Below are positions 26,255 through 36,300 of a DNA stretch of 45,802 nucleotides, one piece after another. The notes under the pieces are model-generated. The model saw only the letters and a list, made by a program, of their open reading frames with translations, made no database searches and was not told where the DNA came from. Position 1 is the first letter of the stretch. Every line of letters starts with the position of its first letter. The translations under genes and the position numbers were made by a program. Source of the stretch: Rhodospirillales bacterium (GTDB taxonomy: Bacteria > Pseudomonadota > Alphaproteobacteria > Acetobacterales > Acetobacteraceae); assembly GCA_025352665.1 (NCBI GenBank), contig JANXSM010000005.1, positions 1-45,802 of the forward strand. The letters run 5' to 3'.

Positions 26255-27313
26255 GTGCTGACCCTGTTCCGCCGCATCTTCGATGACCGGACGCCAGACT
26301 TTCGTGCCTCCCTCATCGGCCTCTACAGCCTGTTGATCGTGATAAATCTGGGCGTCTGGACCTGGGCGGTCCTGGTGCTGCGCGACCATCCGCTGCTGCT
26401 CGGCACAGCGCTGATCGCTTATGGCTTCGGCCTGCGCCACGCCGTCGACGCGGACCATATCGCGGCCATCGACAACGTCACCCGCAAGCTGATGCAGGCC
26501 GGCAGTCGGCCGATCAGCGTGGGTTTCTTCTTTGCTCTCGGCCATTCGACGGTCGTGTTCCTGGCAGCCATCGCCGTGGCGGTGACCGCCACGCTGCTGA
26601 CCACGGAATTCGAGGCCTTCCGCAGCATGGGCAGCCTCATCAGCACGCTGGTCTCGGCGGTGTTCCTGTTTGCCGTCGCCACGATCAATCTGGTGATCCT
26701 GCGCTCGGTCTGGCGCAGTTGGCGCCATGTTCGCGCCGGAGGGCGCTATGTGGAGGAGGATCTCGACCTGCTGCTGAACGGCCGCGGCCTGCTGGCCCGG
26801 CTGTTCCGACCGCTGTTCCGGCTGGTCACGAAAGCTTGGCACATGGCCCCGCTGGGTTTCCTGTTCGGCCTCGGCTTCGAGACGGCCACCGAGGTGGCGT
26901 TACTCGGCATATCCGCAACGCAGGCGGGGCAGGGGATTTCGATCTGGTCGATCATGGTGTTCCCCGCCCTGTTCGCGGCGGGCATGCTGCTGGTCGACAC
27001 CACCGACGGGGTGGTGATGCTCGGCGCTTACAACTGGGCGTTTATCAGGCCAATCCGCAAACTCTACTACAACCTCACCATTACCCTGGTCTCGGTGGTG
27101 GTGGCGTTTCTGGTCGGCGGCATCGAGGTGCTCGGCCTGCTGGTCGACCGATTTGAACTGTCAGGAGGCGTGTGGGACTGGGTGGCCGATCTGGGTGAAA
27201 ACTTCACTAGCCTCGGCTTCGTCATCATCGGCCTATTCGTTGCAGCCTGGATCATCTCGATGCTGGTGTATCGCTACAAGAACCTCGACAACGTGGAACT
27301 GCCGCGGCCGTGA
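26255..27313 (+). CDS. NiCoT-family nickel/cobalt transporter
   Basis: This 352-residue inner-membrane carrier takes up Co(II) and/or Ni(II). It has about eight hydrophobic helices and the family signatures GLRHAVDADHIAAIDN, FFALGHSTVV and LGFETATEVALL. The GTG start at 26255 has GGAG seven bases upstream. The upstream B12 riboswitch argues that cobalt, for cobalamin synthesis, is the main cargo. No other cobalamin genes are in the window. It is transcribed alone and is followed by a converging aminotransferase gene. Confidence 0.93.
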   Translation: MLTLFRRIFDDRTPDFRASLIGLYSLLIVINLGVWTWAVLVLRDHPLLLGTALIAYGFGLRHAVDADHIAAIDNVTRKLMQAGSRPISVGFFFALGHSTVVFLAAIAVAVTATLLTTEFEAFRSMGSLISTLVSAVFLFAVATINLVILRSVWRSWRHVRAGGRYVEEDLDLLLNGRGLLARLFRPLFRLVTKAWHMAPLGFLFGLGFETATEVALLGISATQAGQGISIWSIMVFPALFAAGMLLVDTTDGVVMLGAYNWAFIRPIRKLYYNLTITLVSVVVAFLVGGIEVLGLLVDRFELSGGVWDWVADLGENFTSLGFVIIGLFVAAWIISMLVYRYKNLDNVELPRP

Positions 27314-27356
27314 ACGGTGAAAATGGGCGGAAGCGTCGCCGCTTCCGCCCGCCGTA

Positions 27357-28772
27357 TCAGATTACGGTCAACGCCTCGCGCTTCAGCTCGACAGCGAGCT
27401 GGCCCAGCGCCGTTTCGACACCGTTCAGCATCAGGTCGATTTCATCCTCGGTGATGATCAGGGGTGGCGAGAATGCCAGCGAGTCGTTGGGCAGCGTGCG
27501 CGCGATCACACCATTGGCTTCGCACAGCTTCACCAGCCGCGCGCCGATCTTGTTCGCGGGAGCGAAGTTGGTGCGGGTGGCACGGTCGGCAACCAACTCG
27601 ACGGCGCCGATCAGGCCCAGGCCGCGCACTTCGCCCACGAGGTCATGGCCTTCGAAGCGCCGGCGCAGTTCGGCCTGTAGATGCGGGCCGACTTCGTTCA
27701 CATGGGCGCCTATGTTGGTCTCGTCATAAATCTTCAGCGTCTCAATCGCGACGGCAGCCGGTACCGGATGGCCGGAATAGGTGTAGCCGTGGCCGAAGGT
27801 GCCGATCGTGTGGCTTTCGTCCGCCAGCGCCTGGAACACCCGCTCGTTCACCATAACCGCCGAGATCGGCAGATAGGACGACGACAACGCCTTGGCGCAG
27901 GTGATGATGTCGGGTTGGATGTCCAGCGTCTGGCTGCCCCAGTAGTTGCCGGTGCGGAAGAAGCCGCAGATGACCTCGTCGGCTACGAACAGCACGTCGT
28001 ATTTCTTGCAGACGGCCTGGATCTTGGGGAAATAGCCGGCTGGCGGAATGATCACGCCGCCGGCGCCCATGATCGGCTCGGCCCACATCGCAGCGACGGT
28101 ATCCGGGCCCTCGGCCAGGATCAGCTTCTCCAGCTCGTCGGCGCAGCGGGTGGCAAATTCCTCCTCGGTCTCGCCGGGCAGCCCGCCGTGGTAGAAATGG
28201 GGCGTGATGGTGTGCACGAAGCCAGGCAGCGGCACGTCGAAGCTGCGGTGGTTAGCGGGCAGGCCGGTCAGCGACGCCGCGGCCAGCGTGATGCCGTGGT
28301 AGCCCTTGATGCGGCCGATCAGCTTCTTTTTGGCCGTGCGGCCGAGCGCGTTGTTGAAATACCAGACCATCTTGATGGCCGTGTCGTTCGCCTCAGAACC
28401 GGAGTTGGCGAAGAACACCTTGCTCATCGGCACCGGCGCGCGCGCGATCAGCATCTCCGCCAGGTCGATCATCGGCGTATGCGATTTGGCGGTGAAGGCG
28501 TGGTAGAACGGCAGCTCCTTCATCTGGCGCAGCGCTGCCTGCGCCAGACGCTCGTTTGAGAAGCCGAGCGAGGCGCACCATAGGCCGGCCACACTCTCGA
28601 TATAGGCCTTCCCCTCATTGTCGAACACGCGCACGCCCTCGCCGCGGCTGATCACCATCGGACCTGCGGTCAGATGAGTCTTCAGGTCGGTGTAGGGATG
28701 CAGCACATTGGCGGCGTCGCGCGCCTCGGGGGAATTGGCGCGCAAAGCGTGGGAAATTGGGGGCGGTGACAT
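27357..28772 (-). CDS. Class III (omega) aminotransferase, PLP-dependent
   Basis: A fold-type I aminotransferase of 471 residues that transfers an amino group from an amine, beta-alanine, GABA-like or diamine donor to pyruvate or another oxo acid. The signatures are VFFANSGSEANDTAIKM (cofactor phosphate), GRIKGYHGITLAAAS, VADEVICGFFRTG and ITCAKALSSSYLPISAV with the Lys that binds PLP. The start MSPPPISHA at 28772 has AGAGG seven bases before it; upstream in-frame sequence overlaps the next gene antisense and is not coding. It diverges from the PhoX-like gene. The amine donor cannot be told. Confidence 0.92.
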   Translation of the reverse strand: MSPPPISHALRANSPEARDAANVLHPYTDLKTHLTAGPMVISRGEGVRVFDNEGKAYIESVAGLWCASLGFSNERLAQAALRQMKELPFYHAFTAKSHTPMIDLAEMLIARAPVPMSKVFFANSGSEANDTAIKMVWYFNNALGRTAKKKLIGRIKGYHGITLAAASLTGLPANHRSFDVPLPGFVHTITPHFYHGGLPGETEEEFATRCADELEKLILAEGPDTVAAMWAEPIMGAGGVIIPPAGYFPKIQAVCKKYDVLFVADEVICGFFRTGNYWGSQTLDIQPDIITCAKALSSSYLPISAVMVNERVFQALADESHTIGTFGHGYTYSGHPVPAAVAIETLKIYDETNIGAHVNEVGPHLQAELRRRFEGHDLVGEVRGLGLIGAVELVADRATRTNFAPANKIGARLVKLCEANGVIARTLPNDSLAFSPPLIITEDEIDLMLNGVETALGQLAVELKREALTVI

Positions 28773-28884
28773 GTTGTGCCTCTCGCGGCTTTTGGAAGAC
28801 TGGTAGCCTAAGCCTTTCCGGGTATCGAACGGAACCCCCGGCCATGCGCAATCTATCGGCAACTCGTTGAACGGAGCCCCATCC

Positions 28885-30390
28885 ATGATCTCACGTCGCA
28901 GCTTGCTCGCAGCCGGAGCCGCGCTGCCTGTGGTCTCGACCGCATCGGCGCAGGCCAAGCAGGATGACATGGTCGCCGCCGGCTTCCGGCGCGAGGTGCT
29001 GGTACGCTGGGGCGACCGGGTTGAATTCGACGCGCCGGCGTTCCAGCCGGGAAATCTCACGGTCGAAGCGGCGGCCACGCAGTTCGGCTGGGATGCCGTG
29101 GTGCTCGGCATCGCCCGGGGGGCACCCGCCGCCGACGGAGTGCCGCGCGGGCTGCTCGCCGTGGCCCATCCGACCGCCGAAGCGCGCATGATGTTTCCGG
29201 GTGGGGTGGATCGTCCGGCGGTGGCGGCCTGCGCGCAGGGTGCCTCGCTGCTCAACATCGAACAGCGCGGAGGTGCCTGGCTGGTGGTGGATGGCGGGTT
29301 CCAGTCACGCCGGTTCACCGCGAGCTCGCTGTGTGCCTTGTCTGGCCCGGCCACCCCCGTCGCGGGCGAGGCGATCCAGGGTCTGCTCGCAGTCCAGGCC
29401 GGCTGCGTAACGCCATGGGGCACGCTTTTGCTTGCGGAGGGGGACCCGCAACCCTGGTTCGCCCGGCTGCGCGACCGTGACGAGCGATTTCCCAACAGCC
29501 ACCACGCCATCGCCTATGGCTGGGTGGCGGAGCTTGACCCGTTCGATCCGCAGGCGGTGCCGGTCAAGCGAACCGCGCTGGGCCGGTTCGCCCGTGCGGG
29601 ACTGGTCGCAACACAATCGGCCGATGGTCACGCGGTGATATTCATGACCGACGATCGGGCCGCCGGGTTCCTGTTTCGCTTCGTGGCTGCAGCCGTTGCG
29701 ACACCGGGCACGCCTGACCTGCTCGACAACGGGACCTTGTCCGTGGCGGTGGCCGACGGCGGCTGGTCCGTGCGGTTCCGGCCGGTGCCAGAGGCTGCGG
29801 TGCAAAGCGGCAATGTGATCGATGCCGCGGCATCGCTGGGGGCTGCCACATTCGATGCTCCGGCGGGTCTTGCCATGGGTTCCAATGGTGTGCTGTTCCT
29901 GGCCTGCCGCGGAGCTGCCTTCCGCGCCACACCGGATGCGCTGAACCCGCGCGAGGCCAATCCGGACGGTCATGTTCTGTTGTTCCGCCCCGACGGACGC
30001 GATCCCGCGGCCGATGTGTTCGCAGGCGAGATCGCCCTGCTATGCGGCGATCCCGCCCGGGGTGCCGGCGTGGCCAGTGCGGGCAGCTGGATCTCGCGCC
30101 CGGCGAACCTGGTCCCTGACCGCGACGGCGGCCTGTGGATCGCAAGCGAAGGTGCTGGCCTCGCCTATGCCGCGCCAGAGATCTATACGGTGACACCGCG
30201 TTACCTGCCGCCGGTGGGCGCCGTGATGGGGGGCGTCGCGCTGACACCGGATGGTGCGACGCTGCTCAGTGCGGTGAGGCACCCAGGTGCCACGGCCGAT
30301 GCCAGCTTCGACCGCCCGGCCACGCGCTGGCCCAGCCTGCGAGCGAACCTGCCGCCACAGAGCACCGTCATCGGCCTGCGCCAGCGGTGA
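28885..30390 (+). CDS. Tat-exported PhoX-like (DUF839) protein
   Basis: The 501-residue protein starts with a twin-arginine signal, ISRRSLLAAGAALPVVS, cut after SASAQA. The body shows repeats of a beta-propeller with DUF839/PhoX features such as EGDPQPWFARLRDRDERFPN and NLVPDRDGGLWIASEGA. PhoX enzymes are periplasmic alkaline phosphatases with Ca and Fe cofactors; many DUF839 proteins are uncharacterised, so phosphatase activity is only likely. The ATG at 28885 has GGAG eight bases upstream; a TTG 18 bases earlier is an alternative. It is the last housekeeping-type gene before the AT-rich gap and the amyloid-motif pair. Confidence 0.8.
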   Translation: MISRRSLLAAGAALPVVSTASAQAKQDDMVAAGFRREVLVRWGDRVEFDAPAFQPGNLTVEAAATQFGWDAVVLGIARGAPAADGVPRGLLAVAHPTAEARMMFPGGVDRPAVAACAQGASLLNIEQRGGAWLVVDGGFQSRRFTASSLCALSGPATPVAGEAIQGLLAVQAGCVTPWGTLLLAEGDPQPWFARLRDRDERFPNSHHAIAYGWVAELDPFDPQAVPVKRTALGRFARAGLVATQSADGHAVIFMTDDRAAGFLFRFVAAAVATPGTPDLLDNGTLSVAVADGGWSVRFRPVPEAAVQSGNVIDAAASLGAATFDAPAGLAMGSNGVLFLACRGAAFRATPDALNPREANPDGHVLLFRPDGRDPAADVFAGEIALLCGDPARGAGVASAGSWISRPANLVPDRDGGLWIASEGAGLAYAAPEIYTVTPRYLPPVGAVMGGVALTPDGATLLSAVRHPGATADASFDRPATRWPSLRANLPPQSTVIGLRQR

Positions 30391-30515
30391 CTGGAGTTAC
30401 TTATAATAAATGATATGATACCTGAATCGTTCTTTCCTGTTATTCGTCAATATTTCTGGACGTCGGTCATGACTCCGTCGGAAGATCGGCGAATGCAACC
30501 GGAGGGACGGACCGC

Positions 30516-30911
30516 ATGGACCCTATCACCGCGGCGATCCTGGCGGTGTTGCCGTCAGTGGCGGGCGACACGATCAAGCAAGGCGTAAAAGACGCCTATG
30601 AGGGGCTCAAGGCGGTCATCCGCCGCAAATGGGGTGAATCGGGCCAGATCAACAAGGCCATCACCGCCGTCGAGACCGACAAGGATCCGAAAAGCCAAGC
30701 ACCGCTGCTCGACAGAACGCTCGCTGCCGAGAACGCCGGCGGCGATGCGGAGGTGATGCAGGCGCTGAAGGCATTGCTCGATCAGATGAAGGCGCAGGGC
30801 GTCGGCGGCCAGGCGGCGGCTGGGATCTCTGTGGTCATCAACGGCGGCACGCTGAGCGGCAACATGATCGGGACGAGCAACGTGTCGACCGTGAACTTCG
30901 GCAAGGGCTGA
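30516..30911 (+). CDS. Bell-like small effector with C-terminal amyloid-type motif
   Basis: This 131-residue protein has no assigned function. Residues 1-92 look all-helical, starting with a hydrophobic helix (ITAAILAVLPSVAGDTI) and then amphipathic, charged segments. This fits the Bell domain described with bacterial amyloid signalling motifs and compared to fungal HeLo pore formers. A short Gly/Ala linker (93-103) leads to a Gly/Asn/Thr/Ser-rich end with VVINGGTLSGNMIGTSNVS, residues 106-124. The likely job is to be seeded by a matching motif on a partner, then attack the membrane. The TPR gene follows 8 bases on. The ribosome site is CGGAGG; the AT-rich leader before it (30391-30515) contains TATAAT at 30402. 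Domain names rest on pattern likeness only. Confidence 0.65.
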   Translation: MDPITAAILAVLPSVAGDTIKQGVKDAYEGLKAVIRRKWGESGQINKAITAVETDKDPKSQAPLLDRTLAAENAGGDAEVMQALKALLDQMKAQGVGGQAAAGISVVINGGTLSGNMIGTSNVSTVNFGKG

Positions 30912-30919
30912 GCGCTGCG

Positions 30920-32683
30920 ATGGAGCCGGCACCGGCTGCCATCACCACCACGATCAGCGGTGGCCATATCGAAGGGAGCATCATCGGCTCCACGCTCAAC
31001 AACCCCACGCTCAACGGCGACATGATCGTCAACGGGCTGCCGGAAGATGTTTTCTTCACGAAGCTGATGACGCACATGCAGGCGTCGGGGTTGTCGCTGC
31101 GGGTTGAGCGGGAGCAACTCGATCGCGCCACCATCATCAAGCTCGCCCAACGCCTGCGTCCCGAGGCGCTCGACCTCGACAGCGCGGTGCGTGAACTGGA
31201 GCACGCGGTCACCATCGCATGCGACGTCATCCACTCCGGCTTGCGGCCAGCGGGCAACGACGAACTGGTTGACCAGGTGTTGTACGCGGTCGCACAGCAC
31301 ATCGGCGATGTCGACGCCGGCGCGGCCCTGCTCGACGATGCGCTGGCGGAACTTGACCGGCGGGCGGCCGAGCAGCAGGCGGCGCTGCAGCGAGGACGAA
31401 CTGAACTCCTTGAGGCCACGATCCGCCAGGAGACCTTGCGGCGTGACCCGGTGGCGGTGGCGAGGCGGATGCTGGCGCTGGTGGCGCTGCAGCAGACCGG
31501 CGACCGTGCGGCCTGGCAACCGGCGTTCAAGGCCCGCTACGACGACTGTCTCGACGAGGGCGCCCAGCAGGGGATCCTGTTTTCGCTGGAGGTTGCCGTG
31601 GAACTCGCACGGCTGATGGCGCAGAACGCAGCGGATGGCACAGAGCGGGTGACGGCTGCGGTGCGGCTGGGGTTTGCGCTGGACATTCTCGGCGGTCGCG
31701 AGGTGGCTTCAGCCCATTTGGAGGAGGCCGTGGCGGTCCTTCGGGCAGGGGCGGCGGAGGTTTCGGCGGACGCGAACCGCGAGCTTTGGTCGACCCTGCA
31801 CATGGTACTCTCCAGCACGCTCACCGCCTTGGGGGAACGCGAGGGTAACTTGCAACGCATGGCGGAGGCAGAGGCCGCGGCGCGCTTGGCGCTGGACGGT
31901 CTTTCATGCGAGAGCGATCCCGATCGGTGGGCGCGGTGTCGGCTCACTCTGGGGTCGGCTCTCGGCGTGCTCGGCGTGCGCAACGGTGATGTGGTCGTGC
32001 TGCAGGAGGCGGTGGCGGCGCTGCGCGACTCAGTAGGGGTGTTCAGCCAGCAGACGGAGCCGGATGATTGGGCCCGTGGCCAACTGATGCTCGGCATGAC
32101 GCTCTCCGTCTATGGCGAGGCGATGGGCAGTGTGCCGGATCTCGAGGAGGCGGTCGCGGAACTGCGCGGGGCGCTTGCATTGTTGCCGCCGCAGCGGCTT
32201 CCGCTGGAGTGGGGCAGGGGCATGCTGTTGCTCGGCGCCACCTTGCTTCTGCTCGTCCAACACAACGGCAGCGCAGAATCGCTGGACGAGGCGCTGGTTC
32301 TGCTGGAACAGGGGCTGACCAGGGTGACACCCGAGATAGCGCCGCTGGAATGGGCCCGCGGCCAACTGTTCCTCGGTTGCGGCCTGTTGTCGCGCGGCCG
32401 GGGAGCCCGCGACCCAGCACAGCTGCAAAAGGCGGCGAATGCACTGCGGGCGGCCCGGGCCAGCATGAGCCGTGAGGCGACGCCGCGTTATTGGGGATGG
32501 GCGACAACGGCGCTCGGACAGAGCCTGACGTCTCTGGGTGCTCTGACGGCCTCCCTGTCGTTGATCGATGCGGGGATCGCGGAACTGCAGGCGGTCCGCG
32601 ATATGCCTTCGATGGCCGCTGCGATCGAAGCGGCCTTGGGGGAAGCGAAGGCCGAGCGGGAAAATTTGGCAACAGACCGATGA
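30920..32683 (+). CDS. TPR-type receptor with N-terminal amyloid-like motif
   Basis: A 587-residue protein with three parts. Residues 8-38 are Gly/Ser/Asn-rich; ISGGHIEGSIIGST lines up with INGGTLSGNMIGTS of the upstream protein. Residues 40-200 are helical, with no P-loop or other NTPase motif visible. From about 210 there are some six helical repeats of roughly 50 residues with pattern (L/D)(E/D)WARGQ..LG..L...G and L-EEAV, as in DPDRWARCRLTLGSALGVLG and EWARGQLFLGCGLLSRG; these are TPR-like. The gene begins 8 bases after its neighbour and has a weak ribosome site, so it is probably translated by coupling. In amyloid-signalling pairs the receptor usually carries NB-ARC or NACHT; its absence here is the odd feature. 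Ligand unknown. Confidence 0.65.
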   Translation: MEPAPAAITTTISGGHIEGSIIGSTLNNPTLNGDMIVNGLPEDVFFTKLMTHMQASGLSLRVEREQLDRATIIKLAQRLRPEALDLDSAVRELEHAVTIACDVIHSGLRPAGNDELVDQVLYAVAQHIGDVDAGAALLDDALAELDRRAAEQQAALQRGRTELLEATIRQETLRRDPVAVARRMLALVALQQTGDRAAWQPAFKARYDDCLDEGAQQGILFSLEVAVELARLMAQNAADGTERVTAAVRLGFALDILGGREVASAHLEEAVAVLRAGAAEVSADANRELWSTLHMVLSSTLTALGEREGNLQRMAEAEAAARLALDGLSCESDPDRWARCRLTLGSALGVLGVRNGDVVVLQEAVAALRDSVGVFSQQTEPDDWARGQLMLGMTLSVYGEAMGSVPDLEEAVAELRGALALLPPQRLPLEWGRGMLLLGATLLLLVQHNGSAESLDEALVLLEQGLTRVTPEIAPLEWARGQLFLGCGLLSRGRGARDPAQLQKAANALRAARASMSREATPRYWGWATTALGQSLTSLGALTASLSLIDAGIAELQAVRDMPSMAAAIEAALGEAKAERENLATDR

Positions 32684-33378
32684 TACCTCATCGGGGCCAA
32701 CGGTCTGCCGGCGTCTATCGTGTTCGGGTTATGGCGCCGTCTGCAGCGTCTTTGTCGTGGTCGTGGAGGGGCCACGATCGCGGGGCCGTGGTGGTGGTGG
32801 TCGATAGATAGGTCAACTGTGCGAATCCTGCACCCGTTGTCGGTGCCAGAACGGATGCCGATATCGTCATCATCTCGGGCATGATCTGTGTTCCGGTGGT
32901 TGCCGCTTGCCGGACGGCCGTTGCTCAATTCCGGCGGTCACACAAATCAACCGACGCGGCGCGGTGATGGTTGCAGCCTTGCACCGGCCAGGTCGGGCGG
33001 CTGCAGGTGTCGATGCGGCGCAGCGCCATGCATCGGATAGAGCGGGATGACGTCTGATAGGCGACGTCATCCCACTCGAACGCTGTATGAGCCGGCTTTC
33101 CCAGCGGCCTGATGTTTTGGGACAGCGTACCCGTGGCACGGCAATTTCGACACATAAGGACAAGTAGAGTTGCCTGCGAACGAAATCTCGATCGTTCCAC
33201 GCGAGGAATGCGTTGCGAATTGCAGTTTGATTCGCAGTTTGCATCTATATTTCGAAGCTCATTGTGGAAATCATCCGGTATTCAGACGGAAAATTTGGAT
33301 CTCTGGGGGGTTTTTGTGCACGCGACTTTGGCATGACGGTTGCTGTCATGGCTTCAACTTTACCGTTGAGGTAACACA
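32684..33378. other. Long intergenic region before the giant adhesin gene
   Basis: About 700 bases without a supportable gene. It holds a REP-like dyad (33038-33079). Close to the adhesin start lies a short dyad, CATGAC (33332-33337) and GTCATG (33345-33350), which could be an operator, and GAGG seven bases before the ATG. Composition drops in GC towards 33180-33330, as expected for a promoter region. Short open frames here have no ribosome sites or likeness to known proteins. Confidence 0.4.
33038..33079. repeat. REP-like palindrome, second copy
   Basis: GAGCGGGATGACGT (33040-33053) pairs with ACGTCATCCCACTC (33064-33077) with one mismatch and a 10-base loop. The sequence matches the dyad at 18138-18179 in arms and general spacing (TAGAGC-GGATGACG then CGTCATCC--CTC), so both belong to one dispersed family. 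Confidence 0.65.
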
Positions 33379-36300
33379 ATGTCCGCACAGCCCGTTGTCA
33401 CACTCGCAGCTTCCGGTCCCACGACGGCCAGCGGCGCAGTGCAGAGCCTGATCGGGACGACGCTTCCGGTCACCGCCACTTTCGCCAACACCGGCGACAT
33501 CACCGGCTACGCGCCCTTCATTGATCTCGCCATCGACAGCGCGGGCTACAACGGCACTGACGGCGCAACCTTCCTCAGCGCCACCTTCCTGGGTGTCAGC
33601 GTTCCCGTCACCATCATCCATCTCGACGCCAACGGGAACGGCGTGCATCCCTTCGCGGTGAACGCCGCCGGCAACAAGGTCACCGTGCACGGCACGCCGA
33701 ATGGCGAAATCGCCGTGATCTCGCTGCCGTTCGGCAGCTTCACCGCGGGTCAGACGCCGGCTGCCATTGACGTGACGCTCGGCCTGCCCGCCGGCGCTTC
33801 GCTGGCGACACCCCTCGCGGTGACCGCCACGGCCGGCTTCGGCTACGGCACCTCCGCCCTCGGCAATTCCACCACCAACCCCTCGATCTTCGACGGCACC
33901 GCCTCGGTCACGGTGGCACCGACCGTGCTGACCACCGCCTCCACTTATATTGGGCCGGAGCATGAACTCGCGACCGGGCCCTCCAACGTGGCGCAATGGG
34001 TGGTGAATTCGGACGTGGCGCTCGGCGCCTCCGTCACCAACCTCACCCTGTCCGACACTCTGCCGGACGGTGCCACGCCGCTCTCGTTCACCTTGACTGA
34101 GGGTATGTCGAGCTGGATCTACACTGCCAACCCCACCACCGGCACGATCAGCTTCACCTCGGGTTCGGCGGGTGCGCCTGCCATCACCACCAACCCCGCC
34201 ACCGCGACCGCGCCGTACGTCTATTGGAACGCCGCTGCCAACACGATCAGCGCTGATTTCGGCACCTACACTGGCACGTCCTCGACGATCGGCGCCTTCA
34301 AGGGCCCATCGATTGCCAGTAGCTTCACCGTCAGCAAATACCAAACGCTGGGCGATGCCGAGCAGGTCGGCACCGCTGGCCAGGACCTTTCGCTGACCGA
34401 CGAGCTGCCGTTCGGCGCCATCGCCAACAGCTTCACCCTGTCCGACAGCACCAGCGGCACCTATGTCTACACCGTCAGCAACAGCGGCAGCATCGCGCTG
34501 GCCTCCGCCTCGGCCGGTGCGGCTGCCGCGCCGTCAATTCTGAATGCGCTTGGTTCTACCGGTTCGCGCTGGGTCTATTACGACAAAGCCAACGGCAAGA
34601 TCGTCTCCGATTTCGGCATCGTCGGCGCCGGTGGCGACACCGCCAAGATCTCTGCGCAATACAGCACCGCCGGCCAGTACCAGCGGCCCAACGTGGTCAG
34701 CCAGGTGGTCGGCAACGGTGTCGCCGACAGCAACCTCACCCTGGTCGACCAGCTCGACGGTGGTGCTGTGGTCAACACCGTCACGCTAAACAGCGCCAAT
34801 GGCCAGTATGTCTACAGCGTCGACGGCGCGGGCGCGCTGTCCCTGATTTCGGGTGCCGCGGCGGCGGCGCCGGGCATCGGCAACGGCCACGGCAATGCCA
34901 CGGGCAGTTGGGTCTATTACGACCAGGCCAATAACCGCATCGTCAGCAATTTCGGCACCAGCTACGTCGGCAACGGCAGTGCTGCCACGATCACCGCAGG
35001 CCTGTCCGACACCACCGGCGGCCTGGTGCTCGGCAACGACAGTTCGCCCACCAACTTCCCGATGGGCAACAACGTTTCCGCCAGCGCCGGTTATGCCGAC
35101 GTGTCCGGCAACGTGACCGTCAAGGCGGCGCCGGCGCCGAGTGCCGCCGCGTCGAACGTGCCCGGCCAGGACATCGTCACCGCCAAGCCGATCGCGCTGC
35201 AGAAGACCGTGGTCAACGCTGACAAGCTGGCGCCGGGCGGCCATCTCGACTGGACCCTGTCAGGCGAGGTCTCCAACTATGTTGATGTCAAGAACCTCGT
35301 CGTCACCGACACGCTGAGCGACGGCCAGAACTTCGTCGCCGGCACGCCGGTCACACTGGTGGCCGTTTCCAACGGTGTCACTGTCTTCAACCAGGCGATG
35401 ACCGACTACACCGTCAGCCGGAACGCCACGACCGGCGTCACCACGCTGGTATTCAAGATCTCGCAGCAGCTGATCGACGGCCCCACGCTGGGCGGCAGCT
35501 CCGCGCTGGGCGACCTCAATGGCGGTGCCGCTTCCAACGATCTCTCGCAGATCCCCACCACTGCGGATTTTCAGATCCACTTCGAAAGCCTGATCGACCC
35601 GACCTATATCTCGACCAGCCCGGCGCCCTCCGTCAGTGACCTGGTCGAGCAAGGCGACCCGCTAAACAACGGTGCTGTCCTTACCGGCAACATCGTCGGC
35701 AGCAACGCGGCCGTATCGGACAGCAGCAGCGCCGGCGTGACGCTTCCGGTCGGCACGCCCGTCAAGACGATCTATGCCATCAATGGTGTGCTGGTCGACC
35801 CGACCAAGCCGACCCCCACCGTGCATGCCGGTGACAACGTCACCTACCGGCTGGAATACACGCTGCCGCTGTCAGAGACTTCGAACTTATCGATCCACGA
35901 CTTCCTGCCGCTGCCGGTGTTCAGCGTGAGCAACACCAACGGGTCAGGTGCCGCCGGCTTCAGCTTCTCCACCGCCGGCGGCATTCCGGCCGATGGCGTC
36001 ATCACCTACGGAACCGCCGACCAGATCCACACTCTGGCCACGACCAACGCGACCGGTCCGAGCGTGACCACCAATGCCGCCAATAACTCCTTCACCATCA
36101 ACTTCGGCCAGGTGAGCGACGGCAGCCAGTACCCGTCCACCACCGTCGACCTGCTGTTCACCAGCCAAGTACTCGACCGGCCCTATATCAACGGCCTGCT
36201 GCTGACCAACGAAGAGACCGTCAACGAGACCAACTCGTTCGGCAGCGTCACCACGCAAAGCTCGATCAAGCAGATCGAGCTGGTGCAGCCGGTGATGAAT

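Noticed and set aside
27357-29510. Aminotransferase frame extended to 717 residues
   Set aside because: The extra N-terminal part is opposite the Tat signal and first third of the PhoX-like gene. The ATG at 28772 with AGAGG fits the family start.
30402-30407. TATAAT as a sigma-70 promoter for the amyloid-motif pair
   Set aside because: There is no matching -35 element at the usual distance and the region is simply AT-rich, so it is noted but not listed as a promoter.
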